Position numbers and translations under genes: made by a program
From: Caulobacterales bacterium
GTDB lineage: Bacteria > Pseudomonadota > Alphaproteobacteria > Caulobacterales > Caulobacteraceae
Reading direction: 5' to 3'
NCBI GenBank assembly: GCA_019510435.1
Contig: JAEKKJ010000006.1
Span: 434,001 to 498,000, forward strand
DNA length: 64,000 nt
Notes under the pieces: generated by a model
What the model saw: the letters and a program-made list of their open reading frames with translations, nothing else
Database searches by the model: none
Told to the model about the DNA's origin: nothing
Shown here: in pieces, positions 8,616 to 17,875 of the stretch
Position numbering within the stretch: the stretch's first letter is position 1
How the letters are laid out: every line of letters begins with the position of its first letter

Positions 8616-10416
8616 TCCCGACGCGGCGGCCTTCGAGGGCGGCGGCCTGCGGCTCGCTGGGCTTCAGCCGCTGCTGGACGGCGCGCCGGCGCCGGTGGTC
8701 GAGGTGAGCCGGACGGCGGGCGCCGTCGAGTGGAGGTTGGGCGGGGAACTGGCGGGGGCGCGGATGCGGCTCCAGGTCCGCGCCGCCGACGGCCTGGACC
8801 TCGCCCTGACCCTCGAAGGACTTGCGCCGGACCGCGCGGTCGACAGCCTGGGCCTGCGGTTCGCCGAGGTGCACGGCCTCGCACGCTACCTGCGCAACGG
8901 CTACCAGAGCTGGGACGGCAGCTACCTGACCGCGCCGGGCGACCCGCCGCCCGACGACAATCCCGGCCGCTCGCCCCGCCTGGGCTTTGCGTTCACGGCC
9001 CTGCTGCCCCAGACGGGCGACGGCGCGGTCGTGCTGGGCTTCCTGCGCCACGACCGCTTCCAGTCGCGGTTCCGCTTCGACGACGATCCGTCGGCCTTCA
9101 GCCTCGATGTCGAGACCCTGTGGGACCGGACCGCGCACGACGGGACGCTGGCGGCCGAGCCGCTGCGCCTGTTCGACAGCGCTGGCGTCGAGGCCGGCGC
9201 GCGCGCCTGGGCCCGGGACGTGGCGGCCGCCGCCCCGACGCCGCCGCGCGTACCCGCCCGCCGCATCACCGGCTGGTGCTCCTGGTACAATCTCTACGCC
9301 GCCATCGACGAGGCCTCGATCCGCGAGCACCTGGCCGCCGCGGCCGACTTCCGGCGCCGCCACGAGGTCCCGCTGGACGTCTTCCTGGTCGACGACGGGT
9401 TCACGCCGGAGATGGGCGACTGGCTGGAGGTCAAGCCGCAGTTCCCGCGCGGCATGGCGCCTCTGGTCGCCGACATCGCGGGCGCCGGCTTCACGCCAGG
9501 GCTCTGGATCGCCCCGTTCATGGTCGGCAACCGCAGCCGCCTCTTCGCCGAGCACCCCGACTGGGTGGTGCGCGAGCGGGCCACCGGCGAGCCCCTGGCG
9601 CACATGAAGTTCTACGGCGAGTTCCGCTGGCACAAGCGCAGCGAGGAATACTACCCGCTGGACATCACCCACCCGGACGCCGAGGCCTATATCCGCCGCG
9701 TGTTCCGCACGTGGCGCGCCTGGGGCGTCGGCTATTTCAAGACCGACTTCATGCTGTTCGGGGCCGAGTACGGGCCGGACCGGGCGGTGTGGCATACGCC
9801 CGGCCTCTCCCGCATCGCCATCTGGCGACGGATGGCGCAGCTGGTCCGCGAGGAGATCGGCGAGGCGCTGTGGCTCGGCTGCGGCTGCCCGCTCTGGGCC
9901 TCGGTGGGTCTGGTGGACGCCATGCGGATCGGCCGCGACGTCGGGATCGGCTGGACCGGTGACCACTCCGCCGAGAGCCTGTTGCGCGACCAGGTCACCC
10001 GCAACCACGGCTCCGGCGTGCTCTGGCAGGCCGACCCCGACTGTATCCTGCTGCGCCAGCGCTTCCACGAGCTGACCGACGCCCAGGTGCGCTCGCTGGC
10101 GCTGTTCGCAGGCTTGGCGGGCGGCGTCCTGATGACCAGCGACAAGCTGGACGAGCTGCCGCCGGAGCGCGCGGCCCTCTTCGCCGCCCTTCTGCGCGAG
10201 CCGGCCCTGGCCTGCGACTTTCCGGCGCTGGAGGGCCATGCCGCCGACGGCGTCATCGTCCAGCAGGCGCGCCGGCCCAACGGCTCCACGGTGACCAACC
10301 TCTTCAATACCCGCGCCCAGCCAAACACCAAGGACGGTGTCCGACTCGGGCCTTACGAATCGCGCCTGCTCCTGGCGCCCGGCGATCCGCTGGAAGCCGT
10401 TCAGCCGCCGGACTGA
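8605..10416 (+). CDS. GH36-type alpha-galactosidase (melibiase), 603 aa
   Basis: An N-terminal beta-sandwich (about 1-210) precedes a TIM barrel. Barrel landmarks are GWCSWYNLYAAIDE, DVFLVDDGFTPEMGDW, GLWIAPFMVGNRS, the probable nucleophile Asp in GYFKTDFMLFG and the probable acid/base Asp in MRIGRDVGIGWTG, separated by LGCGCPLW. No signal peptide, so cytoplasmic. The start ATG lies inside the end of the preceding gene, so the operon is tightly coupled. It hydrolyses alpha-galactosides or a related alpha-glycoside; distant members of this clan have other specificities, so galactose is likely but unproven. Confidence 0.85.
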   Translation: MRFDPDAAAFEGGGLRLAGLQPLLDGAPAPVVEVSRTAGAVEWRLGGELAGARMRLQVRAADGLDLALTLEGLAPDRAVDSLGLRFAEVHGLARYLRNGYQSWDGSYLTAPGDPPPDDNPGRSPRLGFAFTALLPQTGDGAVVLGFLRHDRFQSRFRFDDDPSAFSLDVETLWDRTAHDGTLAAEPLRLFDSAGVEAGARAWARDVAAAAPTPPRVPARRITGWCSWYNLYAAIDEASIREHLAAAADFRRRHEVPLDVFLVDDGFTPEMGDWLEVKPQFPRGMAPLVADIAGAGFTPGLWIAPFMVGNRSRLFAEHPDWVVRERATGEPLAHMKFYGEFRWHKRSEEYYPLDITHPDAEAYIRRVFRTWRAWGVGYFKTDFMLFGAEYGPDRAVWHTPGLSRIAIWRRMAQLVREEIGEALWLGCGCPLWASVGLVDAMRIGRDVGIGWTGDHSAESLLRDQVTRNHGSGVLWQADPDCILLRQRFHELTDAQVRSLALFAGLAGGVLMTSDKLDELPPERAALFAALLREPALACDFPALEGHAADGVIVQQARRPNGSTVTNLFNTRAQPNTKDGVRLGPYESRLLLAPGDPLEAVQPPD

Positions 10417-10426
10417 ACGCAGCCGG

Positions 10427-11314
10427 TCAGCCCGCCAGGCGCAGGATCGCCTCGGCGACGAACTGGGGGTTCTCCTCGGGGACCCAATGGGCCGAGCGCG
10501 GCGCGGTCAGGTGCGTCGCATCTCCCGCCAGCTCCGCCAGCATGGGCCGCATCGCCGCGCCCAGCCCACCGGCCTCACCGCCGATGGAGAGGGCCGGCAT
10601 CGGCAGCTTGCCGTCGGCCGCCAGCGCCCGCTTCACATCGGCCGCGTCCCGCTCGAAGGCGCGGTAGAGCTCGAAGGCCGCGCGCATGGCCCCGGCCGCC
10701 TCGTAGGCCGCCACATAGTGCTCGAAGTCCGCGGGGGCGATCGCCGACGGATCGAAGAGCCGCACGTCCAGCATGTAGCGCAGGTAGGCCCGCTCGCGGC
10801 CCTGGACCAGCAGCTCGGCGATGTCGCGCGCCCCATGGAACGCCACGTGCCAGCCGCGCGGGTCGCCGCGCATGGCCTCCATCGCCTGGGTCCCCTGCAG
10901 GGGGGCGTCGATCAGCACGAGGTGCGAGACCTCCGCCCGGAACCGGAACGCCGCCGCCAGCGCCACCATGGCGCCGACATCGTGCCCCACCAGGACGAAG
11001 GGCCCGCGCACGGCCAGCGGGCCACGGACCAGGGCCTGGATGTCGCCGGCCAGGGTCCACTTGTCGTAGCCGCCGGCCGGCCGCGAGGAGTGCCCCGCGC
11101 CCCGGTAGTCGGGCGCCACCACCTGGAATCCGGCCGCCGCCAGCGCCGGCATGACGGCGCGCCACTCGTGCCCGGTCTGCGGGAAGCCGTGCAGCAGCAC
11201 GACGGTGCGCAGCCCCTCGCCCATCAGCCGGTAGTGCAGGCGCACCCCCTCGGCGACCTGGGCCGTGGCCTGGCGCATGGCGGGCGGCGCCGCCGGGACC
11301 GTTTGAGGGCTCAT
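10427..11314 (-). CDS. Alpha/beta hydrolase, epoxide-hydrolase/dehalogenase type, 295 aa
   Basis: Alpha/beta-hydrolase fold with the oxyanion HGFPQTGHEW motif near residue 40 and the nucleophile elbow VGHDVGAMVA, where Asp replaces Ser; an Asp nucleophile is typical of epoxide hydrolases and haloacetate/haloalkane dehalogenases. The catalytic His lies in SAHWVPEE near the C-terminus. The ATG at 11314 has GGAGG seven bases upstream; an upstream in-frame start has no such support. It is convergent with the galactosidase gene (10 bases between stops). A role in detoxifying epoxides or halogenated acids is inferred from the nucleophile. Confidence 0.85.
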   Translation of the reverse strand: MSPQTVPAAPPAMRQATAQVAEGVRLHYRLMGEGLRTVVLLHGFPQTGHEWRAVMPALAAAGFQVVAPDYRGAGHSSRPAGGYDKWTLAGDIQALVRGPLAVRGPFVLVGHDVGAMVALAAAFRFRAEVSHLVLIDAPLQGTQAMEAMRGDPRGWHVAFHGARDIAELLVQGRERAYLRYMLDVRLFDPSAIAPADFEHYVAAYEAAGAMRAAFELYRAFERDAADVKRALAADGKLPMPALSIGGEAGGLGAAMRPMLAELAGDATHLTAPRSAHWVPEENPQFVAEAILRLAG

Positions 11315-11447
11315 AGCCGCCTCCGGCCGTCGCAGGATCGCGCACGATCCAGGCGTCAACCCGCCAGGGCGGACTTTGGTCCAGGCCGCAGGCGCCGCGA
11401 GCTCTCGCAGGGCCCTAGAGGCGAACCGTCAAATTTGTGGAAAGCGA

Positions 11448-11522
11448 TGGTGGACGCGGCTGGGATCGAACCAGCGACCCCCTCGATGTCAACGAGGTGC
11501 TCTCCCGCTGAGCTACGCGTCC
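11448..11522 (-). tRNA. tRNA-Val (anticodon GAC), with encoded CCA
   Basis: Reading the minus strand gives a complete cloverleaf: acceptor GGACGCG pairing with CGCGTCC, D-arm GCTCAGCGGGAGAGC, anticodon loop TTGACAT with anticodon GAC, T-arm with GGTTCGATCC, discriminator A and a genomic CCA. It stands alone between the hydrolase gene and cpdR. Confidence 0.97.
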
Positions 11523-11586
11523 AGGCCTCGGGAAGGCGGGGATATACAGAGGCGTCCGGTCGATAGCAACCGCCCCGCCGCAGCTT

Positions 11587-11943
11587 TTAGGCGGCGATCA
11601 TCCGCTCCACTTCCGAGACGATCTCGCGCAGGTGGATCGGCTTGGAAAGCACCTTGGCGCCGGCGGGCGCCTTCTCGCCGGCGGCGAGGGCGACGGCCGC
11701 GAAGCCGGTGATGAACATGATCCGCAGGCCCGGGTGGCGGGCCGCCGCCTGGCGGGCCACCTCGATGCCGTCGAGCCCCGGCATGACGATGTCGGTGAGC
11801 AGGAGGTCCCAGGCCTCCTCGAGGTGGGTCACCGCCTCGTCGCCGTCGGCGCAGGCGGTCACCTCATGGCCCGCCCGCTCGAGCGCGCGGGCCAGGAAGC
11901 CCCGGAGGGAGTCGTCGTCTTCGGCAAGCAGGATGCGGGACAT
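11587..11943 (-). CDS. cpdR: CpdR, single-domain response regulator, 118 aa
   Basis: A receiver domain with no output domain. It has acidic residues in LLAEDDDSLRGFLARALERA (residues 5-24), the phosphoacceptor Asp near residue 51 in LLLTDIVMPGLDGIE, and the switch Thr and Lys in MFITGFAAVAL and KVLSKPIHL. Length and sequence style match Caulobacter CpdR, which in its unphosphorylated form delivers ClpXP to the pole and primes degradation of PdeA and other cell-cycle substrates, under control of the CckA-ChpT phosphorelay. The C-terminal MIAA resembles the hydrophobic tail needed for its own ClpXP turnover. The ATG at 11943 starts exactly at the receiver domain. Confidence 0.93.
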   Translation of the reverse strand: MSRILLAEDDDSLRGFLARALERAGHEVTACADGDEAVTHLEEAWDLLLTDIVMPGLDGIEVARQAAARHPGLRIMFITGFAAVALAAGEKAPAGAKVLSKPIHLREIVSEVERMIAA

Positions 11944-12019
11944 GGCGATGCTGAGGTCACAGGGAACGTGCATCTTAGCTAGCGAAGGGTAAAGGCGCGA
12001 TGAAGTCCTTTGACGCTGG

Positions 12020-12952
12020 ATGGCGAAGAAGCGTTCTATGGGCCTGATGAACGCGGTGGACCCTAGAGTTGGCGCGACGGCGCCCCAGGACAAGGGCGTG
12101 TTCGAGGTCTGGCGGGCAGGACCGCCGGGCGCGCCGCCGACCCCCCTGGTGTTCGCCTCGCCCCATTCCGGCCGGCTCTATCCCGACGACATGATGTCGG
12201 CCGCCGCCCTGGACGCGGTCTCGATCCGTCGGTCGGAGGACGCGTTCGTCGACGACCTGATCGCCGACGCCCCCGGCCACGGCGTGGCGGTGATCGCGGC
12301 CCATGTGGCCCGCGCCTACATCGACCTCAACCGCGAGCCGTTCGAACTGGACCCGGCGATGTTCGCCGACGAGCTGCCGGAGTTCGCCCGCGCCCGGACA
12401 GCCCGGGTGGCCGCCGGCCTTGGGGCGATCGCCCGGGTGGTCTCCGAGGGCCAGGAGATCTATCGCCGCAAGCTGATGTTCGCCGAGGCGCGCAAGCGGA
12501 TCGAGGGGGCGCACCGGCCCTATCACCGGGCCCTGGAGGCCCTGATCGCGGAGGCCCAGGCCGCGCACGGCTTCGCCATCCTGGTGGACTGGCACTCCAT
12601 GCCCGCCGCCGCGGCCAAGGCAGGCGGGCGTGAGCGGCCCAGCGACATCGTGCTCGGCGACCGCTTCGGCGCGGCCTGCGCCGGCGTGCTGCCCACCCGG
12701 GTGGAGCGCGAGCTGGAGGCCCTGGGCTACCGCGTGGCGCGCAACACGCCCTACGCCGGGGGCTACACCACCGAGCACTACGGCCGGCCGCAGCGCCGCA
12801 CCCACGCCCTGCAGGTGGAGATCAACCGCGCGCTCTACCTGGACGAGGCGACGCTCGCGCCCACCTCGGGCTTTGCGCGGCTGAAGGACCACATCGCCCA
12901 GCTGACCCGCACCCTGGCGGCCGCCGACTGGTCGGCGCTGAAGGCCGCCTGA
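12020..12952 (+). CDS. N-formylglutamate amidohydrolase family protein, 310 aa
   Basis: Family signatures are FASPHSGRLYPDDM near the N-terminus, AYIDLNREPFELDP, FAILVDWHSMPA and YAGGYTTEHYG, with conserved His and Glu residues expected to bind a metal ion. Members hydrolyse N-formyl-L-glutamate to glutamate and formate in histidine breakdown, but many paralogues outside hut operons have unknown amidohydrolase roles, and no hut gene is nearby. It is divergent from cpdR with 76 bases between. Starts at 12020, 12038 and 12047 are all possible; a GAAGAAG site favours 12038. Confidence 0.82.
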   Translation: MAKKRSMGLMNAVDPRVGATAPQDKGVFEVWRAGPPGAPPTPLVFASPHSGRLYPDDMMSAAALDAVSIRRSEDAFVDDLIADAPGHGVAVIAAHVARAYIDLNREPFELDPAMFADELPEFARARTARVAAGLGAIARVVSEGQEIYRRKLMFAEARKRIEGAHRPYHRALEALIAEAQAAHGFAILVDWHSMPAAAAKAGGRERPSDIVLGDRFGAACAGVLPTRVERELEALGYRVARNTPYAGGYTTEHYGRPQRRTHALQVEINRALYLDEATLAPTSGFARLKDHIAQLTRTLAAADWSALKAA

Positions 12953-13074
12953 TCCGCCGCTGTGCGGATTTGTCCTAAGCAGTCGTACCTAGGCGCCGGA
13001 CCGGAATTGTCCGCCAGCGCCATCCGTCGCCCACTGCAGCTGCGCTCGACATGGGCGCCGGCCGGACAGGCGCC

Positions 13075-13293
13075 ATGGCGAACCTCACCTTTTGTCGCGA
13101 GCGTGCGTTGCAGCTGCTGATCCAGTCGCGGCTGAGCCGCGACCCCGAGGTAAGCACGCGACTCCTCCTGCGCGCCGCGCATTGGCAGGAGCTGGCGCTG
13201 CACCTCAGCTGGCTACGCGCTCGCACCTATCCGGGCGGGTTGCCGAGCGCCGCCGTCATCGCGCTCGGCGCGGCCGGCGGGGTGTGGGCCTGA
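13075..13293 (+). CDS. Small hypothetical protein, 72 aa
   Basis: Unrecognised small frame beginning with MANLTFCRERALQLL and continuing with DPEVSTRLLLRAAHWQELAL, an amphipathic helical pattern seen in small conserved alphaproteobacterial proteins. A GGACAGG site precedes the ATG. A start at 13051 is also open. Overlapping frames on the other strand have no comparable ribosome site. Function unknown; existence is moderately supported. Confidence 0.45.
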   Translation: MANLTFCRERALQLLIQSRLSRDPEVSTRLLLRAAHWQELALHLSWLRARTYPGGLPSAAVIALGAAGGVWA

Positions 13294-13335
13294 GCCGGGA
13301 GCTCTTTCCGCGTCGACCCGCCAGTCGTCGACCCG

Positions 13336-13575
13336 TCAGTCGTCGACACTGGTCTCCGGGCGGTCCGCGCCGTCGGACACTTCGGAGCGCCAGCGCCCGG
13401 AACGGTCCTCATAGGTGATGCCGGTGGTCTCGCCGGCCTGGCGCTGCTCGGCCGCGGCGCGCGCGGCGGCGCGGTGGGCGGCCTCGTGGGTCGGGAAGGT
13501 CTCGGAGAAGGAGCCATCCACCTTGTAGGCCCAGCCGCCGTCGTGCTCGACCACGTGATAGACGAGTTCGGTCAT
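13336..13575 (-). CDS. DUF2188-like small protein, 79 aa
   Basis: The short chain YHVVEHDGGWAYKVDGSFSE followed by THEAAHRAAARAAAEQ matches the DUF2188 pattern (a beta hairpin ending with a His-Asp-Gly-Gly-Trp turn, then an Ala-rich helix). The C-terminal tail is acidic. It lies 48 bases downstream of the UBP zinc-finger gene on the same strand and may be cotranscribed with it and the flavoprotein. No biochemical function is known for the family. Confidence 0.75.
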   Translation of the reverse strand: MTELVYHVVEHDGGWAYKVDGSFSETFPTHEAAHRAAARAAAEQRQAGETTGITYEDRSGRWRSEVSDGADRPETSVDD

Positions 13576-13623
13576 GGCTCAGGCTCCTTGCGTCGGTGAA
13601 AGCACGGGTCAGCGGTCTAGAGA

Positions 13624-13932
13624 TCAATAGAAGCGCGGGATCGGTCCGCGCTGCGGCGTGCGGCGCTCTTCCAGGTCGAAGAACACCTCGTCCACATAGC
13701 ACCATCCCCAGCCCTCCGGGGGATCGTATCCCTCGATGATCGGATGGGCGGTGGCGTGGAAGTGCGCCGTGGCGTGGCGGTTGGGCGACTGGTCGCAGCA
13801 GCCGACGTGGCCGCAGGCGCGGCACAGGCGCAGGTGCAGCCACGGCGAGCCGATCTTCAGGCATTCCTCGCAGCCCAGGGCGCTGGGGGTCACGTCGGCG
13901 ATGGCGGCGGTGTGGGGGCAGGCGTCTTCCAT
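13624..13932 (-). CDS. UBP-type zinc-finger protein, 102 aa
   Basis: A complete UBP/ZnF domain occupies most of the protein: CPH at residues 5-7, GCEECLKIG near 19-27, LRLCRACGHVGCCDQSPNRH at about 35-54, then HFHATAHP, giving the full Cys/His ligand set. In eukaryotes this fold binds the ubiquitin C-terminus; bacterial copies are usually stand-alone with unknown ligand. It follows the flavoprotein gene with only seven bases between and is surely its operon partner, a pairing I recall from other bacteria. It may bind a small protein or peptide tail involved with that redox enzyme; this is inference. Confidence 0.87.
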   Translation of the reverse strand: MEDACPHTAAIADVTPSALGCEECLKIGSPWLHLRLCRACGHVGCCDQSPNRHATAHFHATAHPIIEGYDPPEGWGWCYVDEVFFDLEERRTPQRGPIPRFY

Positions 13933-13939
13933 CGGGGCC

Positions 13940-15625
13940 TCAGGCGGGTTGGGGGAGGTTGGGCCGGGCCGCCTCGGTGGGCGGCGGCGCGTCGGCCAGG
14001 TGGCTGTGCAGGATGGCCACCACCTGGGCGCCCTCGCCCACCGCCGCGGCCACGCGCTTCACCGAGCCGGCCCGGACGTCGCCGATGGCGAACACGCCGG
14101 GAAGGCTGGTTTCCAGCGGCCGGCGGCCCTCGCCGGCGGCCTCGCCGGTCAGGACGAAGCCCTTGGAATCCAGCGCCACCTGCGAACCCGCCAGCCAGCC
14201 GGTATTGGGGTCGGCGCCCACGAACAGGAAGAGGTGGCGGATCGGCCGGCGCGTCTCCTGGCCGGAGCGGCGGTCGCGCCAGCGGACGGCCTCCAGCTGG
14301 CCGTCCTCGCCCTCCAGGCCGCTGACCTCGGCGTGGGTCACCAGCTCGACGTTCGGCAGGGCGGAGATGCGGTCGATCAGGTAGCGCGACATGCTGGCCT
14401 CCAGGCTGGGCCCGCGCACCAGCAGCCACACCTTGGCCACCTGCCCGGCCAGGTAGACCACCGCCTGGCCGGCCGAATTGCCCCCGCCCACCAGCGCCAC
14501 CTCCTGGCCCGCGCAGAGGCGGCCTTCCAGCGGCGAGGCCCAGTAGTGCACCGAGGCGGCCTCGAAGGCGTCCAGGCCGGCCGCCTCCAGCCGGCGGTAG
14601 CGCGCGCCCGCGGCCAGCACCACCGCCCGGGCCCGCACCTGCTCGGCATTGGCCAGCGCCACGGCGAAGCCGCCGGCCGGGTGCGCCGAGAGGCTGGCCG
14701 CCTCGTCCGGGATGGCCATCTCGACGCCGAACTTCTGGGCCTGGTTGTAGGCGCGCGCCATCAGGGCCATGCCGCTGATCCCGGTGGGGAAGCCGAGGTA
14801 GTTCTCGATGCGCGAGGAGGCGCCCGCCTGGCCGCCGAACGCGCGGCAGTCCAGCACCAGGACCGACAGCCCCTCGGACGCTGCATAGACCGCCGTGGCC
14901 AGGCCGGCGGGGCCTGCGCCGACGACGGCGACGTCGTACAGCCGCTCCGGATCGATCGGCGCCACCAGGCCCAGGCAGCGGGCCAGCTTGGCCTCGCTGG
15001 GGTTGCGCAGCAGCGCTCCGTCCGGGCACAGCACGATCGGCAGCTCGTCCGGCCGCACCTCGAAACGAGTCACCAGGGTGGCGGCGTCGGCGTCCACATT
15101 GGGATCGAGCCGGTGCTGGGGGTGGCCGTTGCGCGCCAGGAAACCCTCCAGGCGGCGCACATTGGGGTCGTCCTCGGCGCCGATGATCAGCGGGCCGCCG
15201 GCGCCGGTCTCCAGCAGGCTGACCCGCCGCAGGATCAGCGCCCGCATGATCCGCTCGCCGAGCTCAGCCTCGGCCACCAGCAAGGCGCGCAGGCGGTCCG
15301 GCGGGATCACCAGGGCCTCGACCGCGCCCTTGGCCCGCGCCTCCACCAGGGCCGGGCGGCCCGAAAGCTGGGCCAGCTCGCCGACGAACCCGCCAGGGCC
15401 ATGGGTGACGATCAGCTCGCTGGGACCGGCCTCGCTGTGGCCGAAGACCTCGACCTCGCCGGAGAGGATGGCGGCCAGGCCGTGGCCGGTCTCACCCGGC
15501 CGCTCCACGGGCTCGCCATCCGCGAAGCGGTGCAGGTCGCCGAACCCGCGCAGGCGGCCCAGCTCGGCCGCCGTCAGGGTGGGGAACATCTGCGGCCGAC
15601 GGGACTCGAGGTCAGGCTGGGCCAT
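13940..15625 (-). CDS. Cyclic-nucleotide-binding thioredoxin-reductase-like flavoprotein, 561 aa
   Basis: Domain order: cyclic-nucleotide-binding beta-roll at about 10-135 (FADGEPVERPGETGHGLAAILSG, then GPGGFVGELAQLSGRPALVEA), a linker region, then an FAD/NAD(P)H oxidoreductase from about 240 to the end with VAVVGAGPAGLATAVYAASEG, VALVGGGNSAGQAVVYLA and GVFAIGDVRAGSVKRVAAAVGEG. The redox-active CxxC of true thioredoxin reductase is absent; the matching place reads HYWASPLEG. It probably transfers electrons to a partner without a disulfide relay, gated by a nucleotide or another ligand. The ATG at 15625 starts just before the sensor domain. UBP zinc-finger gene follows directly. Confidence 0.88.
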   Translation of the reverse strand: MAQPDLESRRPQMFPTLTAAELGRLRGFGDLHRFADGEPVERPGETGHGLAAILSGEVEVFGHSEAGPSELIVTHGPGGFVGELAQLSGRPALVEARAKGAVEALVIPPDRLRALLVAEAELGERIMRALILRRVSLLETGAGGPLIIGAEDDPNVRRLEGFLARNGHPQHRLDPNVDADAATLVTRFEVRPDELPIVLCPDGALLRNPSEAKLARCLGLVAPIDPERLYDVAVVGAGPAGLATAVYAASEGLSVLVLDCRAFGGQAGASSRIENYLGFPTGISGMALMARAYNQAQKFGVEMAIPDEAASLSAHPAGGFAVALANAEQVRARAVVLAAGARYRRLEAAGLDAFEAASVHYWASPLEGRLCAGQEVALVGGGNSAGQAVVYLAGQVAKVWLLVRGPSLEASMSRYLIDRISALPNVELVTHAEVSGLEGEDGQLEAVRWRDRRSGQETRRPIRHLFLFVGADPNTGWLAGSQVALDSKGFVLTGEAAGEGRRPLETSLPGVFAIGDVRAGSVKRVAAAVGEGAQVVAILHSHLADAPPPTEAARPNLPQPA

Positions 15626-15710
15626 GGGGTCCGTTTCGGCTTGCGGCAGGCGGTTCAGCCTAGCCCGCACGACAACGCGCGCGCCACCGCCCGGCGCCGT
15701 GGCGCGGGCC

Positions 15711-15738
15711 AAAAAAAAGCCGCGCCAGGCGGCGCGGC
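15711..15738 (-). terminator. Intrinsic terminator of the predicted small RNA
   Basis: On the minus strand GCCGCGCC-GCCT-GGCGCGGC forms a perfect 8-bp stem with a 4-base loop, followed by eight T. No annotated protein gene lies upstream on this strand within the intergenic region, so it must end a short independent transcript. Confidence 0.9.
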
Positions 15739-15794
15739 AGTTCATTAGGGAGGAAACGCCCAGGAAGGGCAAAGGCGTCCGAGGACGCCCAGGC
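15711..15794 (-). ncRNA. mmgR: Predicted trans-acting small RNA of the mmgR/alpha-r8 type, about 84 nt
   Basis: Minus-strand transcript predicted from a promoter (15800-15827) to an intrinsic terminator (15711-15738). In order it has a GGCGTC-CGAG-GACGCC hairpin (15774-15789), a GCCC/GGGC hairpin (15758-15770), a single-stranded TTTCCTCCCT (15747-15756, minus strand) and the terminator. From memory, the alphaproteobacterial mmgR family carries exactly this decamer, an anti-Shine-Dalgarno sequence, just before its terminator and is about 77 nt long in Sinorhizobium, where it limits PHB accumulation. No credible protein is encoded here. The start is estimated as about six bases past the -10 box. 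Confidence 0.75.
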
Positions 15795-15799
15795 CTCAC

Positions 15800-15827
15800 A
15801 GCTAATGTGCAGTGCACAAAAATACAA
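15800..15827 (-). promoter_or_regulatory. Promoter of the small RNA with an embedded palindromic operator
   Basis: On the minus strand TTGTAT (15822-15827) and TTAGCT (15800-15805) are spaced by 16 bases. The spacer contains TGTGCA-C-TGCACA (15806-15818), a perfect 13-bp palindrome holding TGC-N3-GCA, the half-site arrangement reported for the PHB-responsive repressor PhaR. A protein bound here would block RNA polymerase. Binding by PhaR is inferred from the motif only. Confidence 0.6.
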
Positions 15828-16001
15828 GCCGGAACGAAAAACTTTCCGCGCGAATTTGTGGATAGCGCCTGATTTTCCTAACAAATCAAAATATCACGTT
15901 ATGTGACCAAGTTGTCGCATTAGGTGCGGCGCACAACACCCTGGCGGTGGGCCGCGCCTTCGCCTACAAGCGCGCGCTTCCGCGAAAGACCGTCCGTTTC
16001 C

Positions 16002-17837
<1,836 letters not shown>

Positions 17838-17844
17838 CGCGCCA

Positions 17845-17871
17845 GGGTTCCCTCCGCAAGCGGGGGAACCC
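17845..17871. terminator. Bidirectional hairpin between convergent typA and kinase genes
   Basis: GGGTTCCC, one bulged T, CCGC, AA loop, GCGG, GGGAACCC: a 12-bp stem without a T tract. It fills the 38-base gap between two convergent stops, so it likely terminates or protects both transcripts. Confidence 0.6.
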
Positions 17872-17875
17872 AGCG

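Noticed and set aside
13940..15625. Canonical thioredoxin reductase
   Set aside because: The required CxxC active site is missing and an N-terminal cyclic-nucleotide-binding domain is present.
15660..15884. 74-codon minus-strand frame through the intergenic region upstream of typA
   Set aside because: It runs straight through the predicted terminator hairpin and U tract and has no ribosome site; a small RNA explains the conserved-looking features better.
15893..15905. TCAC-GTTAT-GTGA dyad upstream of typA as a CRP/FNR-type site
   Set aside because: Only four-base arms with a five-base centre; expected often by chance and no supporting context.
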